The notes under the pieces: generated by a model
The model's database searches: none
What the model saw: the letters and a program-made list of their open reading frames with translations, nothing else
What the model was told of the DNA's origin: nothing
Assembly: GCA_038363925.1 (NCBI GenBank)
Contig: JAQQWL010000013.1
Span: 2,542,001-2,606,000 of the forward strand
Source of the DNA: Apiospora phragmitis
Taxonomy: Eukaryota; Ascomycota; Sordariomycetes; Amphisphaeriales; Apiosporaceae
Length of the DNA stretch: 64,000 nucleotides
Reading direction: 5' to 3'
In this document: piece by piece, positions 37,501 to 46,429 of the stretch
How the letters are laid out: each line of letters opens with the position of its first letter
Position numbering within the stretch: position 1 is the first letter of the stretch
Position numbers and translations under genes: made by a program

Positions 37501-40500
37501 ATAAACTTAGCCAGAAATACGAACAAGTTTTAAAAAAGTATATTACGGAAAATCTCGAGAAAAGAGTTATCCGACCATTCATATTATTAATAAGCTTCCC
37601 TATCCTTTTTATTTTAAAAAAAAATAAAAACGGAAAACTTAAATAGTATATATATATTAATTATTAAAAGCTTAACGAAATTACTATTAAAAACCGGTAC
37701 CCTTTACTTTTAATTAACGATTTATAAAATAAATTACTATACGTTAAAATTTTTATAACACTCGACCTTTTTAACATATATAACTTAATCCGAATTAAAA
37801 AAAAAAAAAAAAACCGCGTTCCGAATTAAATACGGCTATTTCGAATATTAAGCTATGCCGTTTAATTTAATTAATATACCGGCTAACTTTTAATCTATAA
37901 TTAACTATATTTTATAAAAATACCTTAATAAGTTTATTATAATATATTTCGACGATATCTTTATTTATTCCGAGAACGACGAATAATACCGAGAGTACAT
38001 AAAATTAATACTTTAGAAATTATAGGATACTAACCTATTAATTAATTTAAAGAAAAGCGAATTTTATTAATAATCCGCTACCTTTATAAAATACGTAATA
38101 TTCCTAGGCGAAATTTAAATAAAACCTTCGAAAATTTTAATAATTAAAAAATAGTTTATACTTATAAGCGCTATAAAAATTAAATCCTTTTTAAAACTAG
38201 CTAATTATTATTAAATTTTCGTTCCCGAATTTAATAAAATAGCAATACCCTTAATAAACCTAATAAAAAAAACGAGCTATTCTAATAAATAAAAAAAAAT
38301 AAGGCCTTTTATAATATTAAAAAGTAAATCTTTAACGAATTAATACTTCGCGTAATAAACCCGTTTAAACTTTTTAAAATTAAAACCGATATATTAAACT
38401 ATATAATTAGAAGATAACTTAATTAACGAAATAATAACGGAAAGCCGCACCCGGTCGTATTTTTTTCGAAAAAACTTAACGAACTAGAGCTTAATTACTA
38501 AATCTATAATAAAAAATTAATAACTATTATTAAAACTTATAAAGAATAAAAATATTACCTTAACAAAATAATAAAACTAATTAAGGTTTATACCGATTAT
38601 AAAAACCTTATAATATTTATTATTATTAAAGAATTAAATAAATAATAAGTACGATAGTTTAAATTCTTATTAAAGTTTAACCTTATTATTATTTACCGGA
38701 AAAATAACGAGAACGGTTACGCTAACATATTAAGCCGACGACCGGACCATTAGGAGGAAATCCCGCTCGAAACGCGGACCATCCTTATTTATAACCAGGA
38801 CGGTAACCTTACACCGTTAAAATAATTAAACGATATAAACCACGTCTAATATAATAATAATTAGGTTATTAAGTTTCGATAATTTAATTAAACCCCCGAC
38901 CCCGTAAACTATCCTAGGGATCACCTCGAAGACCGCGACGGTCTCGTCTTTTGCCGAAACAAGATCTATATCTCTAAATAGTATCGCGAAGACTTTATTA
39001 AAGAATTTTATAAGCACCCCGCATACGGATACTAAGGAGTATTCAAAACCTAGAAAAGGATTACTAGGTAATTCGATTATAAAAACCTTAAACTAACCGT
39101 GGCCGAGGTGGTTAATAAATACAACCTCTATAATAAAGCTAAAGCTACTCGATACCGACTATACGAAAAACTATAGCCGATCCTACCACTAAATAAAGTA
39201 TAAAAAACTATTATACTTAATTTCGTTATTAAGCTGCCCCTATTAAAAAAACCCTTAATTAAGATCGATTACGATAATATCTTAATAATTATAAATAAAC
39301 TTATAAAATATACTTATTTTTTATTATATAAAAAATTTAACGATATTAATAACTTAGCGTATATATTTCTCCGAATAATCGTTAACTAGCACGGGCTGCT
39401 CGAAATAATTATCTTTAATAAAAATAAGTTATTTACCGCCAAGTTTTAAAAATCGCTAATAACACAACTCGGTATCAAATATAAACTATTTATAACTTAC
39501 CACCTTTAAATAAATAAATAAACCGAACGAATAAATTAAACTTTAAAATAATACCTACGCTACTATATTAATTACGAATAAAATAATTAAGTATAATTAT
39601 TATTTATAACTTAATTTATTTATAATAATATAAATAACGAAATTACGTATATCTTACTATTTCGAGCGAACTACCGGTATAACCTAGAAATTATTAAAAA
39701 ACCCTTAAAAAGAGAGCTAGCACTAATTGCGACCATATAAGTCGAAAAATTAAAAGAACTCTAAATTATATTATAATAAAACCTTACCTTCTTTTAATAA
39801 CGAATAAAGGGATACGCCGACTAAATAAAATTAAAAAGATTAACCTTTAAAAAAGGAGAAAAAGTTTACTTTTTATAACGAAATCTTAAAATAAAATAAC
39901 TAAGCGATAAATTAAACTTTAAAAAGATAAAATTATTTAAAATTATAAAAACTATTTTAAAAACTAATTACTAATTATCGCTACTTAAAATAATACGGAT
40001 ATACCTTATATTTTATATTTTATTACTCGAACCAGCGGCCGAAGAAACCTTAACCGATATATAGCTAGAAGTCGAAATAAATTAATATAAGTACGAAATC
40101 GAGAAAATTATCGATAAAAGAAAAACTAAACGAGGCTCCTAATACCTCGTTTAATAAAAAGGTTACCCACTTAAGAAATAATACCTAAAAACTTAAGAAA
40201 TACCTGGTAAACGCCGCGGAGGAGCTTCGGAAGTTCGAATAACAGGATCAGCGGGAGGCACTAAAGGGCCTAAACCCTCGAAATTAACTAGACCTAGGGA
40301 AGCCTAGTCCACGTTAGGAGGAACGCTTATAAATTAGAGGTCCCTTACTAAATAACTTTCGTAGCCTTTTAAAATAAGGAGAATATTATCCTCCTTATTT
40401 AATTCCTCTATACCACGACTAAATAAATCGGCACCCCTTTCCTTTACTTTTCGGCGAATCTTCCGGATCCGCGATAACCGACCCGCCGCTTTAGCAAGCT

Positions 40501-40947
40501 AAAACTAAAGCTTAATTAACTCCGAATAAAATAATAAAAGTTTCTCGCTTATAGCCTCCTTATCTTTATTTAACTTACGCTATTACGTTAAAACTTTTTT
40601 TAAAAACGAAGCTATTAAAAAACTATTATACGGACGACTATAATTTACGTATTTTTTATAACGTAAAAAACGATCCGAAATATAGTAATTAAATTTCTTA
40701 TTTTTAAAATAATACGAATAAAGTATATCGGCTAAATAACTATTAAAAATAATAAAATAATAAAAAAAAAACGTTTATAAACCTTAATAAAAAATTTCTT
40801 AATATAACTTAATACTATAATAAATATATATTATAATAAAAATAAAAAAAGGAAAATTTATAAAAAACCCCGATATAATAGGAAAATAATAAGTATTTAT
40901 AACGATTAACTATTTTAAAAATAAAATAGTAAGGAGAGGAAAAATAG

Positions 40948-41662
40948 TATTACGATCTAACCTAAATAAGCGGTTAAAAGACCTACCGACCGGCACGGAG
41001 CTAGGATAACCCGAGGCGCTTACGAAATCCTATATAAAGAACTAGTTTATAATAACGCCCTATTAATAATAATAGCTTTATTATACCGTTATAAAATATT
41101 AATAAGTAATAATATAATAATAATATATTATAACTAATTAATTAAAAATAAATAAGAATAAATAAATAAGAGTAAATAAATAAGAATAAATAAATAAGAT
41201 AAAGTAAATATAAAGGATAGCTTAAAATCACGTGTAAATAAAATAAGGGAGCTATAAGAACACGACGCTCCTAACGACCCAGGAGCGACGGGATTACGAC
41301 GCTCCCGGTGATCTAGGAGCGACGAGATCACGACGCTCTTAGCGACCCAACCCGGATTAATAAAAAAAGGATTAAATATATAATAATAAACGTTTCTTAT
41401 ATATTTTATATAAATATTCTTTATTTTAATAATTAATTTAAATATTAATTTTAATTTATTAATAAAATAAATAATTTTAACGAAACTATTATAAATACCT
41501 TTAAACTTACGCACCTTAATTACCTTCGTTTTTATTAATTATTACTTATTATATCGATAAAAATAACTTTTATCGCACGTTTAAATACTTTTTCATATTA
41601 TTAATATAAACCCTAGTACGTCTTACTAGGTTTTTTTTAAAACCTAGATAGCGTTCGTTATA
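40948..41662 (+). repeat. 3' LTR of the full-length gypsy element
   Basis: Starts TATTACGATC (TG mutated to TA) and has the same length, 715 bp, as the 5' LTR. Differences between the two are C/T or G/A wherever I compared them by eye, as expected from RIP rather than ordinary divergence. Confidence 0.85.
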
Positions 41663-42809
41663 AAAAGCCGGTCTCGTTAAAGTTATAGATATCCTCCTTT
41701 TAGATACTATATTTATAAATTATATTCCGTACGAAGGTAAACCACGCGCGATACGCGTCGGGATCTTTGTAAAGGACTTTTTAATAATCGATTCTTCGGT
41801 TAAAACGCGTCCGGAGGTCTAGTTATTATCGTACGAAGTTAGAGGCCTAATTAATATCGACGCGTCCCGCGTCGCGTAAACTAAATAATCGATTCGCTAT
41901 ATCTTTTATACTACTTAACCGGGGAGGAAACAATCGCGTATTTAAATTAATAATATATCGAATAATCGTATTTTTTTCGGAATTTAAAAACTTTTAAGAA
42001 TTTGTAAATATTTCGTATTATATAGGTTAATTATTTCGTTTACGTTATAAAGTTTTCGATAAAACGTAATAAATTAATATAACTTTTTATACGTTTAAAG
42101 TTAAGTCTTCTTAAAGCGTTTAAAGCGTTAAAATTATATATATATTTTTTTTTAAAGTTATAATATTTTTAGACGTAAAAGAATATAAAAAAAGGTTAAA
42201 GCTATAAGGAAATTTATAAAAGTAGGATATTCGCTTATATAAGATATTCGCTTATGGGATACGTTATATAATATTTTAAGAAGTATTATATAAAGTACGT
42301 CGTAAGTAATTCGGGAGTTATTTCTTCGAAGAGTATGTTTAAAAGTTCGAATTTTTAAAAAGCGAGGTTAACGTTTCTTTTTTAAATTATTAAAAAAATC
42401 CATATATTTTAGGATATTTTTTCGTATATAAATAATTCGGGGTTTATAATCGTCGGTCTATCTAAGTTCGATATATTTAAGCTCGATCTCGATTCGCCGA
42501 CCGTGATTAACTTTATTTTAATAGGGGCTATCGTTTTATAAATTATATAATAGAGTTATTTAAGTATATAATTATATATAGCCTAGCTAGTTTCGCGTAT
42601 AATTCGGAACCTAGTCTTTTCCTTATAATATATATTCGAGAAAAGGGGTTCCTCCTCGTACGGTTAATTCAGTTCGGCTCTTCCTCCGAATTTCTAACGG
42701 GCGGAAATTCTTAGGGCTCCTTAGCACGGTCGCCCTTACGTCGGTAGGGGCGTGGAACCGTTTCTTTACTCTTATTAATCTATAATTACTTTATATAATT
42801 ATTAATTAA

Positions 42810-43012
42810 TATTAAATAAGCTTTCGTACGTACATATAAGTAGGTTCTAGGTTTAATCGAGGTTATATTACTATATTTTATTATTTATATCTATCTTTAG
42901 TACGAGCTATAAGGGGTATCGTATACCCCTTTTAATAAAATAAGAAAGGGGTTTATACGCGTAGGTACGTGGCACCCTTTTTAAAGTAATATAAATATCT
43001 AGCTGTTTTAAT
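42810..43012 (-). repeat. LTR-like ~205-bp repeat, copy R3
   Basis: Same orientation as R2; contains CTTTCGTACGTACATATAAG and the GGGTATCGTATACCCC core. It lies just outside Fot family II copy 2 on the right, mirroring R2 on the left. Confidence 0.7.
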
Positions 43013-43810
43013 AATTTTATAGTTATATTATTACGAGTTCGTTATTAAATTCTTCTTTAAATAAATAATTAATTAATTAATTAATTAATTTTAAAGATTT
43101 ATTCGTAAGTTATAAAAGTTATCTCCGCGGTTTAAAAATTATAATTATTATATATTACTATTTTTAAAAATAATTAGAATTTTTATTTAAAAAATTATTT
43201 ATATTTATAAACTTTATAATAATATTTTAAAATAATAATTTTAATTAAATTAATTATATAATTATTATTATTTAAACTTATAGGATTAAAAAAGAATTAT
43301 ATTATAAATAAATAAAATAAACATATTTTTAATAAAATCTTACTTTAAAATAAAAAAAAGCTAGATATTCTTTTCGAATATATAATAAACGCATCGGAAA
43401 TTTATTATTATAATTAATATAATTTTTAATTTAAAGTAATAAGCGATAAATCTCTTTACTTAATAAAATTAAAAAGGTAAAGCTCGCTAGTTTATTTTAA
43501 GTAACTAAGCGATAAATAGTCGAAATACGTTATATTTAAAAGTAAAGCCTAGCTACGTTTATAAGATAACCTAGGTTTTAAAATATTTCTTTTAAACGAA
43601 AAAGAGGGTCTTAACGAACTCTTTAAACTCGGTCCGGGTCGGTCTGCTCTTAATTCTGTCCCGCAAGGTGGCTCGAGGTAACTTAAGTTTTTTAAAGGCT
43701 GCACGTTTCGACTCGCCAGCTTATACGGTTAAAATGGCACGCTAAATGGCGGATTCGAAAGTTAGGATAAGTATAGCTAAAAAGTATAAGAAGTAACGAT
43801 TTTAATAATA
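43013..43810. other. AT-rich relic with a less mutated patch
   Basis: Contains an (AATT)n tract near 43066-43090 and heavily AT-rich sequence, then a near-balanced patch at about 43615-43790 (GGTCCGGGTCGGTCTGCTC). No recognisable coding motif on either strand. Confidence 0.45.
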
Positions 43811-44019
43811 TTATTAAATAAGCTGTTCGTACGTACAAGGGTTTCGGGTTTAATCGGGGTTATATTATTATATTTTTATTATTTTTATTTATCTTTAATC
43901 TAAGCTACGAGAGGCATCGTATACCTCTCTTTATAAAATAAAAAAGGGGTTCGTGCGCGTAAGCACGTAGCACCCCTTTTAAAGTAGTATAGAAAACCTT
44001 AGTTCCTGCTATTCTAATA
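43811..44019 (-). repeat. LTR-like ~205-bp repeat, copy R4
   Basis: Same orientation as R2 and R3, with a GCGCGTAAGCACGTAGCACC core. It is a direct repeat of R3 across ~0.8 kb and lies near the right inverted end of the outer block. A GGGGGTTAA motif occurs twice to its right (44040, 44068). Confidence 0.7.
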
Positions 44020-44151
44020 AATATCCTTTAATTATTAATAAGGGGGTTAAATATTAACTTATATACGAAAAGGGGGTTAAGGGGCTTCGCTTATCGGTAA
44101 TTAATTTAGGTAGCTGCTTATGTGGTAGGACGGCTAAGTGGTTAAGGTGCT

Positions 44152-44635
44152 TAGCTCTTACTATCCACCTGCTCGAACAGGTCTAGTTCTCACTTGGGGA
44201 TCAGATAGAAATACCCCTGATAGATCTGTTCTAGCCCAAAGATCCTTGAGGGGTTGTTCGAATAGAAGTAGGAGATTATTTAGTACGATAGCTCAGCTCA
44301 GCTTAATAATACCCCAGTGTGTTTCCTATTTTTAGCATAGGCGTAGACATTTTTATATACATACACCCACTCGGCGAAGTATTCAACCCTTATGCCCGAC
44401 GGCAGGTGGACTGGGCCATTTTAAGAAGTGGACTATCAGGCTCAATGCATCCGGCCACTCAGGAGAGTGGTACAAAGCAAGCAAACCAAGTGCTTCCCTC
44501 ATCACCACACCATGTCAGCAATGCTTATGTAAGACCAGCCCCTTGAGATTTATAGCATCATTACATACAAGAAGGGTTGCTTCGTAAGATGAGTTGCTAA
44601 TAGCAGCCATCTCGGCTTCAAGCGCGCGAAAAAGA
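44152..44635. other. Intergenic region and probable promoter of the peptidase gene
   Basis: About 480 bases of normal composition directly outside the inverted repeat. Short frames at 44138-44335 and 44319-44546 have no motif. This is probably the upstream region of the pyroglutamyl peptidase gene. Confidence 0.45.
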
Positions 44636-45640
44636 ATGACGATAATTCATGAAGTAGAGGTGCTGGTGACAGGCTTTGGTGTACGTGAACCTGCCTCCCT
44701 TTTTGTATCCTTCTACATCCCACTATTTATTCTCATCTGCATGTTCAAACGTACGGAAGAAAAACTAAATGAGCAAATACAGCCATATCCCGACGGGCAT
44801 GGCGGCCAGATCGGCCCCAACACGAGCTACACGCTCACGCAGATGATGCCACCGGTACTGGAGCCGCACACGGCCCAGAACCCGTCCGCGACACGCATCC
44901 GCATCGCGCGGCCCCGGACGGGGTACGTGCCGACGGAATACCGGGCCATCCGGCAGTTCTGCCACGATCTACACCATCACCATGACTCCAACAAAGATGA
45001 CGACGGAGGGAGAAAAGAGACAGAGACAGAGACGGCGCTGTTCGTTCACTTGGGCGAGGCTAGAGGCCTCTGGGATCATCATGTCACCATCGAGCGCTGC
45101 GCCTTCAAGCAGGGCATGACCAGCGACTTCTGGGGCGCCGTGGGCGGCGCACCGCGCGGGGACCGGAAGTACTATACGGTGCCCGACGCCGTCGGCGAGG
45201 TCGTCGACGACTTGGGGCCTTGTCCTTGGGGCGCGGACGTGCCCGTCGGCTTGCGGACGGCGCTGGATGTTGACGCGGTCGCCGACAAGGCGCGGGGGAT
45301 CTTGAGGATGTGCTCGCAGTTTAGCAGCAACAGCAGTCGTGGCGGTGGTGGTGGTGGTAACCGGGCAGCGGAAGCGGAAGAGGACAGAGACAATGGGCCG
45401 CTGGGGATCCTACCGCACTTGGAGGCCGGCTTCTACGGCTGCGGGTTCATCTACTACGAGAGCTTGGCCAACTGCTACGTGAAGCAGCAGCAGCTCGAGG
45501 GGCGGTATAATAAACCCAACGTACTGTTCTGTCACGTGCCGGGGAAGGAGGATGCGCGCAGTCTGGTGCGGGCGCGCGATGCGGTGTTGGCTGTCATCGT
45601 GGCGGCGGTGGACGAGGTCCTGCGGGCAGGGGGTGCTTGA
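44636..45640 (+). CDS. Pyroglutamyl-peptidase I-like protein (peptidase family C15)
   Basis: Exons 44636-44680 and 44783-45640 give 300 residues. The 102-nt intron (GTACGT to TACAG) is a multiple of three, so the frame stays open through it, but only the spliced form gives the family start EVLVTGFG followed by PYPDGHGG and NTSYTL. The ATG at 44636 is the first in frame; the frame upstream opens only with TTG. Catalytic residues of the C15 Glu-Cys-His triad can be placed: Glu in TIERCAFKQGM, Cys in GFYGCGFIYYESL (family YLCDFIYYxSL), His in NVLFCHVPG. The enzyme removes N-terminal pyroglutamate from peptides in the cytosol. Insertions with His and Asp/Glu runs and a Ser/Gly-rich loop make it longer than the ~215-residue bacterial enzymes, as in other fungi. 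It starts 0.5 kb from the transposon block but shows no damage. Confidence 0.85.
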   Translation: MTIIHEVEVLVTGFGVREPASLFVSFYIPLFILICMFKRTEEKLNEQIQPYPDGHGGQIGPNTSYTLTQMMPPVLEPHTAQNPSATRIRIARPRTGYVPTEYRAIRQFCHDLHHHHDSNKDDDGGRKETETETALFVHLGEARGLWDHHVTIERCAFKQGMTSDFWGAVGGAPRGDRKYYTVPDAVGEVVDDLGPCPWGADVPVGLRTALDVDAVADKARGILRMCSQFSSNSSRGGGGGGNRAAEAEEDRDNGPLGILPHLEAGFYGCGFIYYESLANCYVKQQQLEGRYNKPNVLFCHVPGKEDARSLVRARDAVLAVIVAAVDEVLRAGGA

Positions 45641-45928
45641 ACCCAGGGCGTTCCTTCCTTCCGGAGCTGTTGTATTACAGAGACCTCATGAAGGTTGAAT
45701 GAAGCACTCGGGGTGAAATAAAATTATGGGGCTCTGATAAGATTAACCCAACAGCTTATGGATTAACCTAGGGCGCAATCACCTGCGCTCACCAAACAAG
45801 TAAGCTCCCCCATGTTTTCATCGTCGTCTTCGCCCTTCTAAGAAGCCTACATGCCACCCCCCTTCCACCACTCTTGCCTGAGATCCTTGAAATATAAGCG
45901 GACTAGATCGTGTCTGACCCCAACAACG

Positions 45929-46080
45929 GCGGACATAGCTCAGTTGGGAGAGCGCCAGACTGAAGCGAGAACTTCGGGAAACATCAATCTGGAGGTCGTG
46001 TGGTAAGCAATCCATTGTTTACACCTGGATGTCAGAGTCAGTTAGCTAACAAGACTCTAGTTCAATCCACACTGGCCGCA
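45929..46080 (+). tRNA. tRNA-Phe(GAA) with two insertions
   Basis: Reads as a complete cloverleaf: acceptor GCGGACA (45929-45935) with TGGCCGC (46073-46079, one A-G mismatch) and discriminator A at 46080; D arm GCTC-AGTTGGGA-GAGC; anticodon stem CCAGA/TCTGG with loop CT-GAA-G-A; variable loop AGGTC; T arm GTGTG-TTCAATC-CACAC. The first insertion, 45966-45986 (21 nt), lies after the base 3' of the anticodon, the normal nuclear tRNA intron site, and contains CTTC able to pair with GAAG, the usual anticodon-intron pairing. The second, 46003-46060, is at the T-stem/T-loop border and is described separately. The A box (TAGCTCAGTTGG) is intact and AGTTCAATCC serves as B box. An oligo-T terminator follows. 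Confidence 0.85.
46003..46060 (+). other. 58-nt GT-AG insertion in the tRNA T arm, spliceosomal-intron-like
   Basis: Begins GTAAGC directly after the 5' half of the T stem (GTGTG), contains GCTAAC at 46045-46050 as a branch-site match, and ends CTCTAG directly before TTCAATC. Removing exactly GT..AG gives a perfect T arm. Both ends match the introns of protein genes in this window. It could instead be a random insertion in a dead tRNA gene. Confidence 0.65.
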
Positions 46081-46092
46081 GTCCTTACTAAC

Positions 46093-46108
46093 TTTTCTTC
46101 CTTTTTTT
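46093..46108 (+). terminator. RNA polymerase III terminator of tRNA-Phe
   Basis: TTTT at 46093-46096 and a run of seven T at 46102-46108 on the sense strand, 13-28 bases after the tRNA end. Confidence 0.75.
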
Positions 46109-46429
46109 CCTTCTCCTTTTTCAGTTCGGATCTTTTGGGGAGTCGTCGTTATCTTCAAGCATTGGTTTCCCTTGGCAAGTTCTTTGTTTTGTTTGCGTAA
46201 CTAAGCTACAATACACAATGGACGCTGTTGTCTTTGTCTGTTATAGTCATTCCACGAGCAAGGGGCTAGGCAGGCACCCTTTGTCCCCATTATGGATGAG
46301 AAGAGGGCCGTCGAGTGCAGATCCAGAATGGCATTCATTCCTTGATTGACACATACGCATATCCAATGAGTCTTGCTCATCCTTCCACCCACCAATAATC
46401 CAAACATCAGCCAAAGTGTTCGAGGAGAC

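Larger units (their letters stand above)
33800..41662 (+). mobile_element. Ty3/gypsy LTR retrotransposon, full length, RIP-inactivated
   Basis: Two 715-bp LTRs (33800-34514 and 40948-41662) and a 5-bp target duplication AAAAG (33795-33799, 41663-41667) define the element exactly. A purine tract AAGGAGAGGAAAAA just before the 3' LTR gives plus orientation. Relics in order: gag with a decayed CCHC knuckle near 35620-35680 (YYNY*KLGYYVRKY), reverse transcriptase with YFDDIFIYS near 37945-37970, RNase H end ENGYANILSRRPDH near 38709-38750, integrase core with HGLLEIIIFNKNKLFTAKF near 39390-39450 and TERIN*TL near 39520-39540. This RT-RNaseH-IN order is Ty3/gypsy. All frames carry many stops. It is inserted in Fot family II copy 2. 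Confidence 0.88.
32540..42259 (-). mobile_element. Fot1/pogo-type element, family II copy 2, split by a gypsy element
   Basis: Ends TCCTATAAACGAATATCTC at 32540 and its reverse complement (containing AAGATATTCGCTTATGGGA) at 42259, flanked by TA (32538-32539, 42260-42261). Segments 32540-33799 and 41668-42259 are together the inverted equivalent of 26402-28232. The break point (CGAGACCGG|CTTTT on the minus strand) coincides exactly with the gypsy insertion and its 5-bp duplication. Net length about 1.85 kb. Transposase remnants are on the minus strand. Confidence 0.82.
20393..44151. mobile_element. 23.8-kb nested transposon block bounded by long terminal inverted repeats
   Basis: The left end starts AGCACCTTAACCACTTAG at 20393 and its reverse complement ends at 44151. 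The first 35 bases are identical and similarity continues to about 50 bases with only C/T differences. Both ends abut TA (20391-20392, 44152-44153), as for a Tc1/mariner/pogo insertion. Almost everything between is AT-rich, stop-ridden relic sequence assigned to younger nested insertions. The simplest reading is an old DNA transposon of ordinary size that was the target for successive insertions; a single giant element carrying cargo is less likely, because no intact cargo gene is visible. Its own transposase was not identified. Confidence 0.75.

Noticed and set aside
38826..39017. 63-codon minus-strand frame in the gypsy interior
   Set aside because: It lies antisense to the RNase H/integrase relics; a by-product of the stop pattern left by RIP.
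20393..44151. Starship-like giant element with cargo
   Set aside because: No tyrosine-recombinase captain gene or intact cargo was seen; everything recognised is pogo-type or gypsy relics, and the ends fit a TA-target DNA transposon.
44120..44230. Possible tRNA at the right edge of the transposon block
   Set aside because: A D-arm-like stretch is present, but no acceptor pair, anticodon stem or T arm follows; the sequence is the terminal inverted repeat.
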